A stretch of 64,000 bases of DNA from Prochlorococcus marinus XMU1419 (GTDB taxonomy: Bacteria > Cyanobacteriota > Cyanobacteriia > PCC-6307 > Cyanobiaceae): the NCBI RefSeq assembly GCF_017695955.1, contig NZ_JAAORO010000001.1, positions 372,001 through 436,000 of the forward strand. Reading direction: 5' to 3'. The position numbers and the translations under genes were made by a program. The notes beneath the pieces were generated by a model that made no database searches, was not told the DNA's origin, and was given only the letters and a program-made list of their open reading frames with translations. Each line of letters starts with the position of its first letter. Within the stretch, counting starts at the first letter, position 1. Shown here one piece after another: positions 17,652 through 26,809 of the stretch.

Positions 17652-19138
17652 AACAAATATCAATTATTTTCCCCAATCAACTTTTTAGAGAAAGCCCAAT
17701 CTTAAAAATAAATTGTGAAGTTTTGATTTTGGAAGACTCATTATTTTTTGGAAATGATAAATTTCATAAATTAATTAACCATAAAAATAAGTTAGTTTTT
17801 CATAGAGCATCTATGCTCGCTTATAAAAATTATTTAGAAATATCTGGCTTTAAAGTTTTATATATCGAAAACAAGAATAATGTTTCTACAGTTGATCACT
17901 TATCGGAAATTATTAAAAATAAATATCAGAAATTAAATCTCATTGACCCTCATGATTTTTTAATAATGAAGAGGATCAATAATTTTGTTGAAAGTAATAA
18001 TTTAGCTTTAAATATTTTGCCTTCTCCTATGTTTATGAGCAGTGAAGATTTAAAAGATTTATTTGCATCAAATACAAAAAAACCTCTTATGGGGAGATTT
18101 TATGAGAATCAAAGAAAGAGCCAAAAGATATTAGTTAATCCTGATGATACGCCTGAAGGTGGTAAATGGAGTTTCGATGAAATGAACAGAAAAAAATTAC
18201 CAAAAAAAATAAATATACCCGATACACCTAAATTACAAAAAAATAAATTTGTAGTTAATGCAGAAAGGTCATTAGCCAATTTTGATATTGAGTTTATTGG
18301 AGAAAGTAACAACTTTTTATATCCAACTAATTTTGAAGAGGCAGATGCATGGTTAAATGATTTTTTTAAACATAGATTTTTCTTATTTGGAGATTATGAG
18401 GATGCTATTTCTAAAGAAAATTCTTTTTTATGGCACAGTTTACTTTCTCCTCTTTTAAATAGCGGCTTATTAACCCCAGATGTAGTAGTAAATAAAGCAT
18501 TACTTTTTGCAAAAAATAATAATGTTCCTATTAACTCTTTAGAGGGTTTTATTCGTCAAATTATTGGATGGAGAGAATTTATTTGCCTCGTCTATAAAAA
18601 GTACGGAACAAAGATGCGAAATAGTAATTTTTGGAATTTTGAAGATAAGCCAATTCCAAAATCTTTTTATCAAGGAAATACAGGAATTGAACCAGTAGAC
18701 GTTGTTATAAAAAATATTATTAAATTTGGTTACTGTCATCATATTGAGCGGCTAATGATTGTTGGCAACTTTATGCTTCTATGTAGAATTCACCCCAACC
18801 AAGTTTATAAATGGTTTATGGAAATGTTTATTGATTCCTATGATTGGGTTATGGTCCCAAATGTTTACGGAATGAGTCAGTTTAGTGATGGAGGTATCTT
18901 TTCAACAAAGCCATATATATCAAGCTCTAATTATGTAAAGAAAATGTCTAATTTCAAAAGTGGCCCATGGTGTGAAATATGGGATGGCTTATTTTGGAAA
19001 TTTATTAAAGATAATGAAAGCTTTTTTAGAAAGCAATATCGCCTTGCAATGTTAACGAGAAATATCGATAAAATGTCAGAGGAAAAATTAAATAATCATC
19101 TAAAAACGGCCGATAAATTTTTAAGAGATATTCAATAA
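17648..19138 (+). CDS. Photolyase/cryptochrome-related flavoprotein (FeS-BCP / DPRP type)
   Basis: A 496-aa member of the bacterial cryptochrome/(6-4) photolyase-related group (DPRP N-terminal domain). The N-terminal alpha/beta domain begins [16 protein letters not shown]. The FAD-binding core shows [30 protein letters not shown] and [12 protein letters not shown] followed by [12 protein letters not shown]. Relatives such as Agrobacterium PhrB bind [4Fe-4S] with four cysteines. Here the first position appears to be Pro (GIEPVDVVI), the CxxC after the KMS-type segment is missing ([10 protein letters not shown]), and only the last cysteine remains. DNA repair or light signalling is likely, which is inference. 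Confidence 0.82.
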   Translation: MKQISIIFPNQLFRESPILKINCEVLILEDSLFFGNDKFHKLINHKNKLVFHRASMLAYKNYLEISGFKVLYIENKNNVSTVDHLSEIIKNKYQKLNLIDPHDFLIMKRINNFVESNNLALNILPSPMFMSSEDLKDLFASNTKKPLMGRFYENQRKSQKILVNPDDTPEGGKWSFDEMNRKKLPKKINIPDTPKLQKNKFVVNAERSLANFDIEFIGESNNFLYPTNFEEADAWLNDFFKHRFFLFGDYEDAISKENSFLWHSLLSPLLNSGLLTPDVVVNKALLFAKNNNVPINSLEGFIRQIIGWREFICLVYKKYGTKMRNSNFWNFEDKPIPKSFYQGNTGIEPVDVVIKNIIKFGYCHHIERLMIVGNFMLLCRIHPNQVYKWFMEMFIDSYDWVMVPNVYGMSQFSDGGIFSTKPYISSSNYVKKMSNFKSGPWCEIWDGLFWKFIKDNESFFRKQYRLAMLTRNIDKMSEEKLNNHLKTADKFLRDIQ

Positions 19139-19243
19139 ATTAAGAGTAATATCCTACAGTTGTATTTGAAAAATTAAAAGAATATTATATTATGACGATT
19201 TATTAAGTATAAATGTTACTTTAATCAAAGTTAGATTTATCTA

Positions 19244-19423
19244 ATGGAAATTGGAACACTTTTTTTAAAAAGTAATTCGACAGGTATTATCACTTTTTCT
19301 GAATTAGATTGGATAACTACTCATCAATCTAATTTCACAAGGTTGGAGGAATCCATAGCAATTAAATTAGGCAGAATGCTGGATGCAGGTTCTATCAATA
19401 TTGGTTGCCGTTTGAGATCCTGA
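19244..19423 (+). CDS. Conserved cyanobacterial hypothetical, 59 aa
   Basis: A 59-aa frame (MEIGTLFLKS, then ELDWITTHQSNFTRLEESIA, ending in IGCRLRS). The segment RLEESIAIKLGRMLDAG resembles, from memory, a small conserved cyanobacterial family. Codon use fits a real gene. It has no close neighbour on the same strand and its function is unknown. Confidence 0.6.
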   Translation: MEIGTLFLKSNSTGIITFSELDWITTHQSNFTRLEESIAIKLGRMLDAGSINIGCRLRS

Positions 19424-19442
19424 TTAAGTTTTCATTTTACTA

Positions 19443-19562
19443 ATGAAGTATCAAGAAGAAAAAAAAATATTTTTTCGAGAAAGAATCCATTCTTTAAATA
19501 TCTTTCTTTTTTTAGGATTTAATCTTTCACTTATTTCTATCATTGGTTTTATTTTGGTTTAA
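19443..19562 (+). CDS. Possible single-helix membrane micro-protein, 39 aa
   Basis: An ATG-initiated 39-aa frame with a charged N terminus (MKYQEEKKIFFRERI) and one hydrophobic helix (NIFLFLGFNLSLISIIGFIL). It starts 19 bp after the 59-aa gene. It does not match any photosystem or cytochrome b6f small subunit I can recall. With such AT-rich DNA a chance frame is possible. Confidence 0.4.
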   Translation: MKYQEEKKIFFRERIHSLNIFLFLGFNLSLISIIGFILV

Positions 19563-19637
19563 TACTGCAATCGTAAAAGTAGTTTAAATTTTTGAATTTT
19601 TTGTATATTAAAGTTATCTTTAAAAATAAATTATATT

Positions 19638-20954
19638 TTGAGCAAAGGATATTTACAAAGAAAAGCAGCTTGGGAAATTTTATTAAAAGTTAGTTGTGGT
19701 GATTTTTCTGATCATGCTCTTGAAAAGGTTTTAAAAAATTATCAATTTAATCCTCTTGATATAGCTTTTATTACGGAATTGTCTTTTGGATGCATAAGGT
19801 ATAGAAAATTTCTTGATCTTTGGACGGATCATACATCAAAAATTACTCATAAAAAGCAGCCTCCAAAGTTAAGATGGCTCCTACATATAGGTTTATATCA
19901 ACTATTGAAAATGGATAAAATTCCATTTCCGGCTGCTATTTCTACCACTGTAGAAGTAGCTAAAAAAACAGATTTAAATGGTTTAGCGGGAACTGTAAAT
20001 GCGATATTGAGAAATGCATCAAGAAAATTAGAACAAAAAATTTTTCCTGAATTATCATTTGATAGAAAAGAAAGAATTTCATATCTTGAATCATTTCCAT
20101 TATGGCTTGTGAAGGATCTTTATAAATGGGTCGGTAATAGCGAGGGTGAAAATATCATTAAGGCATTTAATAAAAAACCATCAATTGATTTGAGAATTAA
20201 CCAATTAAAAACTAATTTAGATAAATTTTTGAAAGTACTTCATGAAAATAAAATTGATGCTGAAATTATTAAAGATTTACATAATGGAATTACTTTAAAA
20301 TCTAATCCAAGATCTATAAAAAATTTACCAGGATATAGAGATGGACTTTGGACAATTCAAGATAGATCTTCTCAGTGGATAGCACCTCTATTAAATCCAA
20401 AAGAAGGTGAAAAGATTTTAGATGCTTGTGCAGCTCCAGGAAGTAAGTCTACCCACCTAGCAGAATTAACAAATGATAGTGCTGAAATCATTGCAGTAGA
20501 TAGATCAGCAAAAAGATTGAAAATATTGCAATCAAATCTAGAAAGGTTAAATTTGAAATCTGTTGATATCCTTAAGGCTGATGCTACGAGTTTGATTGAA
20601 TTAAATCCTAAGTTTATATCTTATTTTGATAAGATTTTATTAGATGCTCCATGCTCAGGCATTGGAACTCTCTCCAGGAATCCAGATTCTAGATGGTCTT
20701 TAAGTAAAGAAAAAATAAAATCTTTAACTTTATTACAGGAAAAACTTTTGGATAGTATTTTTCCTCTTTTGAAAAAAGATGGCACTTTAGTTTATTCAAC
20801 TTGTACTATTTGTCCCGATGAAAATAATCTATTAATTGAACGATTTATTGAAAAAAGCAAAACTTTAAAATTGATTAGCCAAAAGCAAATTTTACCTAGC
20901 TTGGATTATCCTGGTGATGGATTTTATTCTGCAATAATTTCTTATAAATCTTAA
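19638..20954 (+). CDS. rsmB: 16S rRNA m5C967 methyltransferase (RsmB/Sun)
   Basis: SAM-dependent RNA cytosine-5 methyltransferase, 438 aa. The N-terminal NusB-like domain (about 1-140) includes AFITELSFGCIRYRKFLD. The methyltransferase part has LDACAAPGSKSTHLAEL (near 260), the motif IV cysteine in LLDAPCSGIGTLSRNPD (near 338) and the catalytic VYSTCTICPDEN (near 395). The start is a TTG at 19638 with no in-frame ATG upstream. It converges with the PBP gene. Confidence 0.94.
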   Translation: MSKGYLQRKAAWEILLKVSCGDFSDHALEKVLKNYQFNPLDIAFITELSFGCIRYRKFLDLWTDHTSKITHKKQPPKLRWLLHIGLYQLLKMDKIPFPAAISTTVEVAKKTDLNGLAGTVNAILRNASRKLEQKIFPELSFDRKERISYLESFPLWLVKDLYKWVGNSEGENIIKAFNKKPSIDLRINQLKTNLDKFLKVLHENKIDAEIIKDLHNGITLKSNPRSIKNLPGYRDGLWTIQDRSSQWIAPLLNPKEGEKILDACAAPGSKSTHLAELTNDSAEIIAVDRSAKRLKILQSNLERLNLKSVDILKADATSLIELNPKFISYFDKILLDAPCSGIGTLSRNPDSRWSLSKEKIKSLTLLQEKLLDSIFPLLKKDGTLVYSTCTICPDENNLLIERFIEKSKTLKLISQKQILPSLDYPGDGFYSAIISYKS

Positions 20955-20963
20955 AAATTTAAT

Positions 20964-22742
20964 TTATTTTTTAATTGGAATTTTAAAAATTTCAGATATG
21001 AACTTCTTCCATAAATAAGCTGCATTTCCACTAGATAATTCAGATTCCTTGTTATCGTCGTAACCTAACCAAATCCCTGTTGTAAGGTTATCAATGGAAC
21101 CAATAAACCAGAGATCTTTATTTCCATCAGACGTTCCTGTCTTCCCATAAATTTTCTTTCCTTTTATAGATGCTGCTTTTGAAGTGCCTTCTTTTACAGA
21201 TTTTTCAAGAAGTTTATTTATTTTCTTGTTTATTTTTAAATCTAATATTTTCTTGGGAATAGATTTTTTTTTCCAAATAGGTTGTTTTTTAAATGATTCT
21301 ATTTTTTCTATGATTTCAGGGCTTTGAATCTTCCCATTATTGTTTATTGCAGAATATGCATTTGTGATGTTTAAAAGATTATCACCGTAGGAGCCTATAG
21401 CTAATGATGGGAATTCCTGAAACTCTTGCTCGTAACCTAGTCCAAATGAATTCGCTAAATTAATAATATTTTTCAAGCCGATTTTTTTTGTTATTGATAT
21501 TGGAACGATATTTGACGAACTTTTAAATGATTCAATCAAAGATATTGAACCTCTATAGTCTTCTGAAAAATTTTTTGGGCAATAACTTTCCCAGCATGTT
21601 GGTAAGTCTTCAAATTTATCGCTTAATTTATTTCCTTCTATTAATGCAGCAGCATAAGGGATTATTTTAAAAGTAGAACCTAAAGGTCTTACAGATGAAA
21701 TCACTCTATTGTATTCATTAATTGATGGATTTTTGCTGGTTATCATTGCCCGGATTAGTCCTGTATTTGATTCAATTGATAACAGAGCAAACTCAAGTTC
21801 TTTAGGGCCTGCATATCTTGATATTTTTTGCCCTTTTTCTTGCCAATCTTTGTTGATAGAAGATTTAATTCTTAAAAACTTATAATCATTTTTATTTCCA
21901 ATTCTTTTATCTGTTTCCTGAAGAATAAAGTTTATTAGTAATTTATCATTTAAAAAATTATCAGCTGTTTGATAATTTAATTTGATTTTTTCTTTAATAG
22001 CCTTATTCTTATTTGCAAGAGAAATATATCCATCAAGATGCATTGATTCAAGAACTTTATTTCTATTTTTAATAGCAAGTTTTAAATTTTGATAAGGTGA
22101 ATAAATTGATGGAGCTGGAGCTAATCCTGCAATTAATGCTATCTCTGATAATGTCAATTCTTCTATGAATTTTCCAAAATAAACTTGGGCAGCCTCGTCT
22201 ACCCCATACGCTCCTGATCCTAGATAAATATTATTTAAATATAATTTTAAAATTTGATTTTTGTCATATCTAAATTCAATTATGAGTGATATAAATATTT
22301 CTTTGATTTTTCTTTGAAAACTTAAATCATTATTTAGAAAAAGTAATCTAGCAACTTGTTGTGTAATCGTACTTCCTCCCTCTTTAACATAACCACTTCT
22401 AATATTTTTAATCAGGGCACGTGAGATGCTTTTTAAATCTATTCCATTATGTTTATAAAATCTTTTATCCTCAGAAGATATAAAAGAATGTTTAAGTAAA
22501 AATGGAATTTTATGATAACTATTATCTATTTCAAATTTGCGGCTTAATTTGCTTAGTATCTTATTATCAGAAGATGATATTACGTAGGAATATTTGGTTT
22601 CCCGAAACTTTTTATTTTTAGATACGTCAAATTTTAAAGTATTAAATATTATACTAAAAAAATAAAAAGATATTCCAGAAAAAATTAATATTGGAATTAT
22701 TAAAACAAAAGATTTGAATTTAATCTTTTGCACCTTAAGCAA
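20964..22742 (-). CDS. Class A penicillin-binding protein (bifunctional glycosyltransferase/transpeptidase)
   Basis: Periplasmic peptidoglycan synthase anchored by one N-terminal helix (about 10-32). The GT51 domain shows EDKRFYKHNG (91-100) and GGSTITQQVARLLF (122-135). The transpeptidase domain shows the SxxK in RPLGSTFKI near 350, SSN in FKSSSNIVP near 405, and KTGTSDGNKDLWF near 535. At 592 aa it is short for PBP1a, lacking extra domains. Its start overlaps the end of chlG by 8 bp on the same strand, so the two are probably co-transcribed. Confidence 0.92.
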   Translation of the reverse strand: MLKVQKIKFKSFVLIIPILIFSGISFYFFSIIFNTLKFDVSKNKKFRETKYSYVISSSDNKILSKLSRKFEIDNSYHKIPFLLKHSFISSEDKRFYKHNGIDLKSISRALIKNIRSGYVKEGGSTITQQVARLLFLNNDLSFQRKIKEIFISLIIEFRYDKNQILKLYLNNIYLGSGAYGVDEAAQVYFGKFIEELTLSEIALIAGLAPAPSIYSPYQNLKLAIKNRNKVLESMHLDGYISLANKNKAIKEKIKLNYQTADNFLNDKLLINFILQETDKRIGNKNDYKFLRIKSSINKDWQEKGQKISRYAGPKELEFALLSIESNTGLIRAMITSKNPSINEYNRVISSVRPLGSTFKIIPYAAALIEGNKLSDKFEDLPTCWESYCPKNFSEDYRGSISLIESFKSSSNIVPISITKKIGLKNIINLANSFGLGYEQEFQEFPSLAIGSYGDNLLNITNAYSAINNNGKIQSPEIIEKIESFKKQPIWKKKSIPKKILDLKINKKINKLLEKSVKEGTSKAASIKGKKIYGKTGTSDGNKDLWFIGSIDNLTTGIWLGYDDNKESELSSGNAAYLWKKFISEIFKIPIKK

Positions 22743-23682
22743 CTAAAAAACTATGTCCTATCGCTAAAGCTGTTACTAACATTCCAGTTATAAGGAACGG
22801 TTGGGCACTTGCTTGATATTTGACATCAAACTTTAGAGGATCTCTTAGTAACCACATATCTTGAAATGTAATTTGTGGGATTACCAATAAAACCAAAATT
22901 ACAGAGGCTAAGTGTTGACCAATAATGACTAATACTACTACCATTGCTAATTGAAAAATGTCAATCAGTCCTGCACTTATTCTACTTGCATTTTTAATTC
23001 CAAATACTACTGGTAGAGAATTTAAGCCTAGCTTTGAGTCTCCTTCAACACTTTTGAAATCATTAATAACAGCAATTCCAAGTCCTGAGAGGCTATAAGC
23101 AAGTGTTAGTATCGCCGTAACGATAGTTAATTTCCCAAACAATGCCTGTCCTGCCCACCAAGGTAAAGCTATATAAGATGCTCCTAATGCATAATTTCCA
23201 AGCCAACCATTCTGTTTTAATTTGAGTGGTGGGGCAGAATATATATAACTTACAAAGGAACCTCCTAATGCCAAAAGTAATACAGAGGGAAAGCTGTGTT
23301 TAGCATATAAATCCAATAGAAAAGCAACTACTAAACCCGCTATAAGTAATACCCAGATTTGTATTTTTACATCTTTAATTGAAATTTTTCCAGAAGGAAT
23401 TGGTCTATTTGGTTCATTAATTGCATCAATTTCTTTATCAAAAAAATCATTTATGGTTTGGGTATAACCAGCCAGAAGTGGTCCACTCATCAACATACAT
23501 GCTAATGAAGCTAAAACATTACTAAATGTCCATTCAAAATTCCCACTTGCAGCTGCTCCACAAATAACTCCCCATATCAAAGGGATCCACGTTATAGGTT
23601 TCATTAACTGTATACGGAGTTTCCATATACTTGATGTTTCAGAGGCACCCTTAATTCCTAATAGTTGTTTTGGATCATTCAC
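22735..23682 (-). CDS. chlG: Chlorophyll a synthase
   Basis: UbiA-superfamily membrane enzyme that attaches phytyl or geranylgeranyl diphosphate to chlorophyllide, the last step of chlorophyll synthesis. It is 315 aa with about eight or nine helices. The prenyl-diphosphate site is NDFFDKEIDAINEPNRPIPS (about 82-101), diagnostic of ChlG/BchG. A second Asp-rich site is INDFKSVEGD near 205. It is preceded 8 bp upstream by the DUF2862 gene and overlaps the PBP gene downstream. Confidence 0.96.
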   Translation of the reverse strand: MNDPKQLLGIKGASETSSIWKLRIQLMKPITWIPLIWGVICGAAASGNFEWTFSNVLASLACMLMSGPLLAGYTQTINDFFDKEIDAINEPNRPIPSGKISIKDVKIQIWVLLIAGLVVAFLLDLYAKHSFPSVLLLALGGSFVSYIYSAPPLKLKQNGWLGNYALGASYIALPWWAGQALFGKLTIVTAILTLAYSLSGLGIAVINDFKSVEGDSKLGLNSLPVVFGIKNASRISAGLIDIFQLAMVVVLVIIGQHLASVILVLLVIPQITFQDMWLLRDPLKFDVKYQASAQPFLITGMLVTALAIGHSFLVA

Positions 23683-23690
23683 TTTAATCT

Positions 23691-23915
23691 TTAACCTTTC
23701 TCAATTTCTTCTGGGAAAAACCAATTCTGCTCACCATTTTGAAATTTTGCGGTGATCCCAATACTTCTGCCGTCTGTCATTTTATAGCCTGTTATTACGG
23801 CTTTAGGATTCGAGGATATTTGATCGATTAATTTAGCTGGTAGTCTATCTTTTACTTTGTTAATGTTAATTTTGATTTTACTACCAATTTTGGGTAATAA
23901 TTTTGTTTCAGCCAT
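23691..23915 (-). CDS. DUF2862 small protein
   Basis: A 74-aa basic protein containing IGSKIKININKVKDRLP, VITGYKMTDGRSIGI and NGEQNWFFPEEIE, matching the cyanobacteria- and chloroplast-restricted DUF2862 family. It has no membrane segment and looks like a small beta-barrel. It lies 8 bp upstream of chlG, which suggests co-expression with pigment synthesis. Function unknown. Confidence 0.82.
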   Translation of the reverse strand: MAETKLLPKIGSKIKININKVKDRLPAKLIDQISSNPKAVITGYKMTDGRSIGITAKFQNGEQNWFFPEEIEKG

Positions 23916-23974
23916 AAGAGGTAAAATGGAAGCTATTATGCAAGATTAACAGCATTTGGACAATTTTTACTAAA

Positions 23975-24745
23975 ATGGTAGCTCTTCGTTTAATTCCTTG
24001 TTTAGATGTCGCCCATGGCAGAGTCGTTAAAGGTGTAAATTTTGTTAACTTGAGAGACTCAGGCGATCCTGTTGAATTGGCTTGTAGATATTCTGATGAG
24101 GGCGCAGATGAATTAGTATTCTTAGATATTAGAGCTAGTGTAGAAAATAGAAATACATTAGTTGACCTTGTCTCTAGGACCGCAAAATCAGTAAAAATCC
24201 CATTTACAGTAGGTGGAGGAATAGATTCTGTTTCTTCAATTAATGATCTTTTAAGAGCTGGAGCGGACAAAGTGAGTTTGAATTCTTCTGCTGTAAGAAA
24301 TCCAGATTTAATTTCTAAAAGTTCTAGAGAATTTGGTAATCAATGTATCGTGATAGCAATTGATGCTAAAAGAAAAGTAAATAAGACCGATGAATGGGAG
24401 GTATATGTAAAAGGAGGGAGAGAAAATACTGGAATAGATGTATTAAGTTGGGCAAAGAAAGTTGAGAAGTCAGGCGCAGGGGAAATTTTGCTTACTTCAA
24501 TGGATGGTGATGGCACGCAGAATGGATATGATTTACATCTGACTGAATGTGTTGCCAATATTGTTAATATTCCAGTGATTGCTTCTGGAGGAGCAGGTTG
24601 TTTAGAAGATATCTATGATGTTTTTAATGAAGGTAGGGCATCTGCTGCACTTTTAGCATCTTTACTTCATGATAAGAAACTTTCTTTAAGAGAAATAAAG
24701 ACTTTCCTCCTCGAAAAAAAACTTCCAATTAGACCATATGAATAA
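23975..24745 (+). CDS. hisF: Imidazole glycerol phosphate synthase subunit HisF
   Basis: Cyclase subunit that uses ammonia from HisH to form imidazole glycerol phosphate and AICAR in histidine synthesis. It is 256 aa, a TIM barrel. It shows [19 protein letters not shown] at the N terminus (the catalytic Asp in CLDV), VGGGIDS near 75, AIDAKR near 130 and [15 protein letters not shown] near 170. [15 protein letters not shown] follows. Divergent from the DUF2862-chlG unit with a 59-bp gap, and followed by menG 45 bp later. Confidence 0.97.
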   Translation: MVALRLIPCLDVAHGRVVKGVNFVNLRDSGDPVELACRYSDEGADELVFLDIRASVENRNTLVDLVSRTAKSVKIPFTVGGGIDSVSSINDLLRAGADKVSLNSSAVRNPDLISKSSREFGNQCIVIAIDAKRKVNKTDEWEVYVKGGRENTGIDVLSWAKKVEKSGAGEILLTSMDGDGTQNGYDLHLTECVANIVNIPVIASGGAGCLEDIYDVFNEGRASAALLASLLHDKKLSLREIKTFLLEKKLPIRPYE

Positions 24746-24790
24746 AAAATTTAATTTAATACAAAAAAGAAATAAGTTAAAAATTTAAAA

Positions 24791-25492
24791 ATGAAATTCA
24801 CAAAAACTATCGAAGTCAAAAATATATTTAATAAAATTTCTTATAAATATGACTTTTTAAATAATCTATTAAGTTTTGGGCTGCACAGATTATGGAAAAG
24901 GAAATTAATTAATTTATTGGAACCTTTAAATGGTGAAGATTGGGCTGATTTATGCTGTGGAACTGGAGATTTAGCATTCTTAATTTCTGAGAGAGTTAGT
25001 CCAAGGGGTTCAATTACTGGGATTGACAGTGCAGAGGATATCTTGAATATTGCAAAAAAAAAATCAGAGCTTAAAAAAAATAAATTTATTAAGTGGGAAA
25101 TGAAAGATGTATTAGAAATTCATGATTATGCAAAAAATTTTGATGGGATTTGCATGTCATATGGACTTAGAAACTTGAATAATGTTGAAGAAGGAATAAA
25201 AAAAGTTTTTGATCTTTTGAAGGATAAGGGAAGGGCAGGATTTTTGGATTTTAATCACTCAAAAAGAAATTCTTTATCCAATATTTTTCAGAAAATTTAT
25301 TTAAGATTAATTGTAGTAACCATTTCGCGGCTTTTTAATTTAGGTTCAGAGTACGCATATATTGAAAAAAGTATTAGTAATTTTCCAAAGAAAAATGAGC
25401 TTATAAGTATTGCTAAGGAAGTTGGATTTAAAAAAGCTGAATATAGAACTATTTTGGTGGGGCAAATGGGAATACTAATTTTAACTAAATAA
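24791..25492 (+). CDS. menG: Demethylphylloquinone / menaquinone methyltransferase (MenG/UbiE family)
   Basis: SAM methyltransferase for the last step of phylloquinone synthesis, the photosystem I A1 cofactor. It is 233 aa. The family signatures are YDFLNNLLSFGLHRLWKRKL (about 19-38), DLCCGTGDLAFLI near 55, GIDSAEDILNIA near 78 and MSYGLRNLNNVEEG near 122. In cyanobacteria UbiE-type proteins act on demethylphylloquinone, so menG fits better than ubiE. Confidence 0.92.
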   Translation: MKFTKTIEVKNIFNKISYKYDFLNNLLSFGLHRLWKRKLINLLEPLNGEDWADLCCGTGDLAFLISERVSPRGSITGIDSAEDILNIAKKKSELKKNKFIKWEMKDVLEIHDYAKNFDGICMSYGLRNLNNVEEGIKKVFDLLKDKGRAGFLDFNHSKRNSLSNIFQKIYLRLIVVTISRLFNLGSEYAYIEKSISNFPKKNELISIAKEVGFKKAEYRTILVGQMGILILTK

Positions 25493-25497
25493 AGAAT

Positions 25498-26028
25498 TTA
25501 GTTTTTTATTTTTCTCCAACAAAAAGAACACTTTCCCCATCTTTTGATCTCGCCCTCAGGAGTAGGGGAATTACAAAGCGTACAAATGCACATATTATTT
25601 TGATTGATTCTGCTTGGATGCTTTGCCCAAACTATCTTTGCATTAGTAGCTTTGATATTTTTATTTTTAATTTCATAATTTTGTATTATTTTTATTTCAT
25701 TCAAAGTTATTCCAATTTTCTCGATTCTTTCTTTTAATTTATGCTTGTTATAAATTAAAGCTTGGCGCCACTGCGGATGATTTACTGCAATAGTAAGTAT
25801 TTTTTTTTCAATATTTAATGGTTTACATTCTTGAAATAGTTCTAAGCCGATTAAGTTTTTCCAGTTTTCATTGATTTTAGAAAGTTTATCTAAGTCTCCG
25901 CAGGATTTTTTGAAATTATCAAGACAATTTTTCAATGGATGTGGATTCCTTCTATTCACTAGTGGTAAATACTTTTTGTCCAATTTGTAAAATTTACTTA
26001 TTAAGACTAAAGTTAATCTAATCTTCAA
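25498..26028 (-). CDS. DUF721 (DciA-like) protein with C-terminal zinc ribbon
   Basis: A 176-aa basic protein. The DUF721 core is about residues 40-120: INENWKNLIGLELFQECKPL and VNHPQWRQALIYNKHKLKERI. The C terminus has a four-cysteine ribbon, CTLCNSPTPEG and GKCSFCWRK. DUF721 proteins include DciA, which loads replicative helicase. Whether this one does so is inference. The start is uncertain: no in-frame ATG exists, TTG at 26028 is the first option and GTG/TTG codons lie further in. It faces birA head to head across only 29 bp. Confidence 0.72.
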   Translation of the reverse strand: MKIRLTLVLISKFYKLDKKYLPLVNRRNPHPLKNCLDNFKKSCGDLDKLSKINENWKNLIGLELFQECKPLNIEKKILTIAVNHPQWRQALIYNKHKLKERIEKIGITLNEIKIIQNYEIKNKNIKATNAKIVWAKHPSRINQNNMCICTLCNSPTPEGEIKRWGKCSFCWRKIKN

Positions 26029-26057
26029 AAAGATGCTCGTTGTTTTAATAAAGAATT

Positions 26058-26807
26058 TTGAAAGTTATTGGACCTGCAGCTAAAACAGTTTTTTATTTAA
26101 AGAAAATTCAGGGTCAATATCCAAGCTGGAGACTTTTTTACAAAATAAAATGTAAAAGTACCGAAAATGAGCTAACAAACTTGCTTGGATATTCTGAAAT
26201 AAAGAAAAACCAGCCAGTAGCAATAATCGCAAGAGAACAGATATCAGGGGTTGGCCAAAATTCAAAAACTTGGGTTTCTCCAAAAGGCGGGATTTGGTTA
26301 AGTGCAGCTTACCCAATATTCTCAAAAGAATTTGAATATCAAATATTTAATTTGTCTTTAGGTATTAAGATATGTGAAATGCTTAGACAAGAGAATATAA
26401 ATGTTTGTTTGAAATGGCCAAACGACATTTTTTTTGGTTCAAAAAAGTTGATTGGATTTTTACCAAGGGTGGTAACGAGAGGCAAAGAAATTATCTATGT
26501 AAGAATAGGTCTTGGTATGAATGTTTTAAATGACACTCCATCAGAAGGTATTTCATTATCAAAAGTACTTCAAACTAAGAATATTAATCAACATTATTGG
26601 ACAGCCAAAGTTCTTAAAGCTTTTTATGATTCAATTGAATCTAATAAGAAGAAAGAATATGTGATTAAATCTGCAAATAAGTTTCTTACTAAAAGTTTTT
26701 TACCTAGTGGTTATTGTCCTCATACATGGAAAATTAAAGATATTGATTCCAATGGGAATTTAAGAATTGAAAATGAAACTGAACTGAAGGTAATTCGAAG
26801 GTTTTGA
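26058..26807 (+). CDS. birA: Biotin--[acetyl-CoA carboxylase] ligase
   Basis: Ligase that biotinylates the carboxyl carrier protein of acetyl-CoA carboxylase. It is 249 aa with no DNA-binding domain, so it is not the repressor type. KCKSTENELTNLL (about 31-43) opens the catalytic core, LKWPNDIFFGSKKLIGFL (near 115-132) supplies the biotin-site lysine. The glycine-rich loop reads GVGQNSKTW where E. coli has GRGRRGRKW, an unusual variant. The start is probably the TTG at 26058, as no ATG precedes the core. Confidence 0.85.
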   Translation: MKVIGPAAKTVFYLKKIQGQYPSWRLFYKIKCKSTENELTNLLGYSEIKKNQPVAIIAREQISGVGQNSKTWVSPKGGIWLSAAYPIFSKEFEYQIFNLSLGIKICEMLRQENINVCLKWPNDIFFGSKKLIGFLPRVVTRGKEIIYVRIGLGMNVLNDTPSEGISLSKVLQTKNINQHYWTAKVLKAFYDSIESNKKKEYVIKSANKFLTKSFLPSGYCPHTWKIKDIDSNGNLRIENETELKVIRRF

Positions 26808-26809
26808 AC

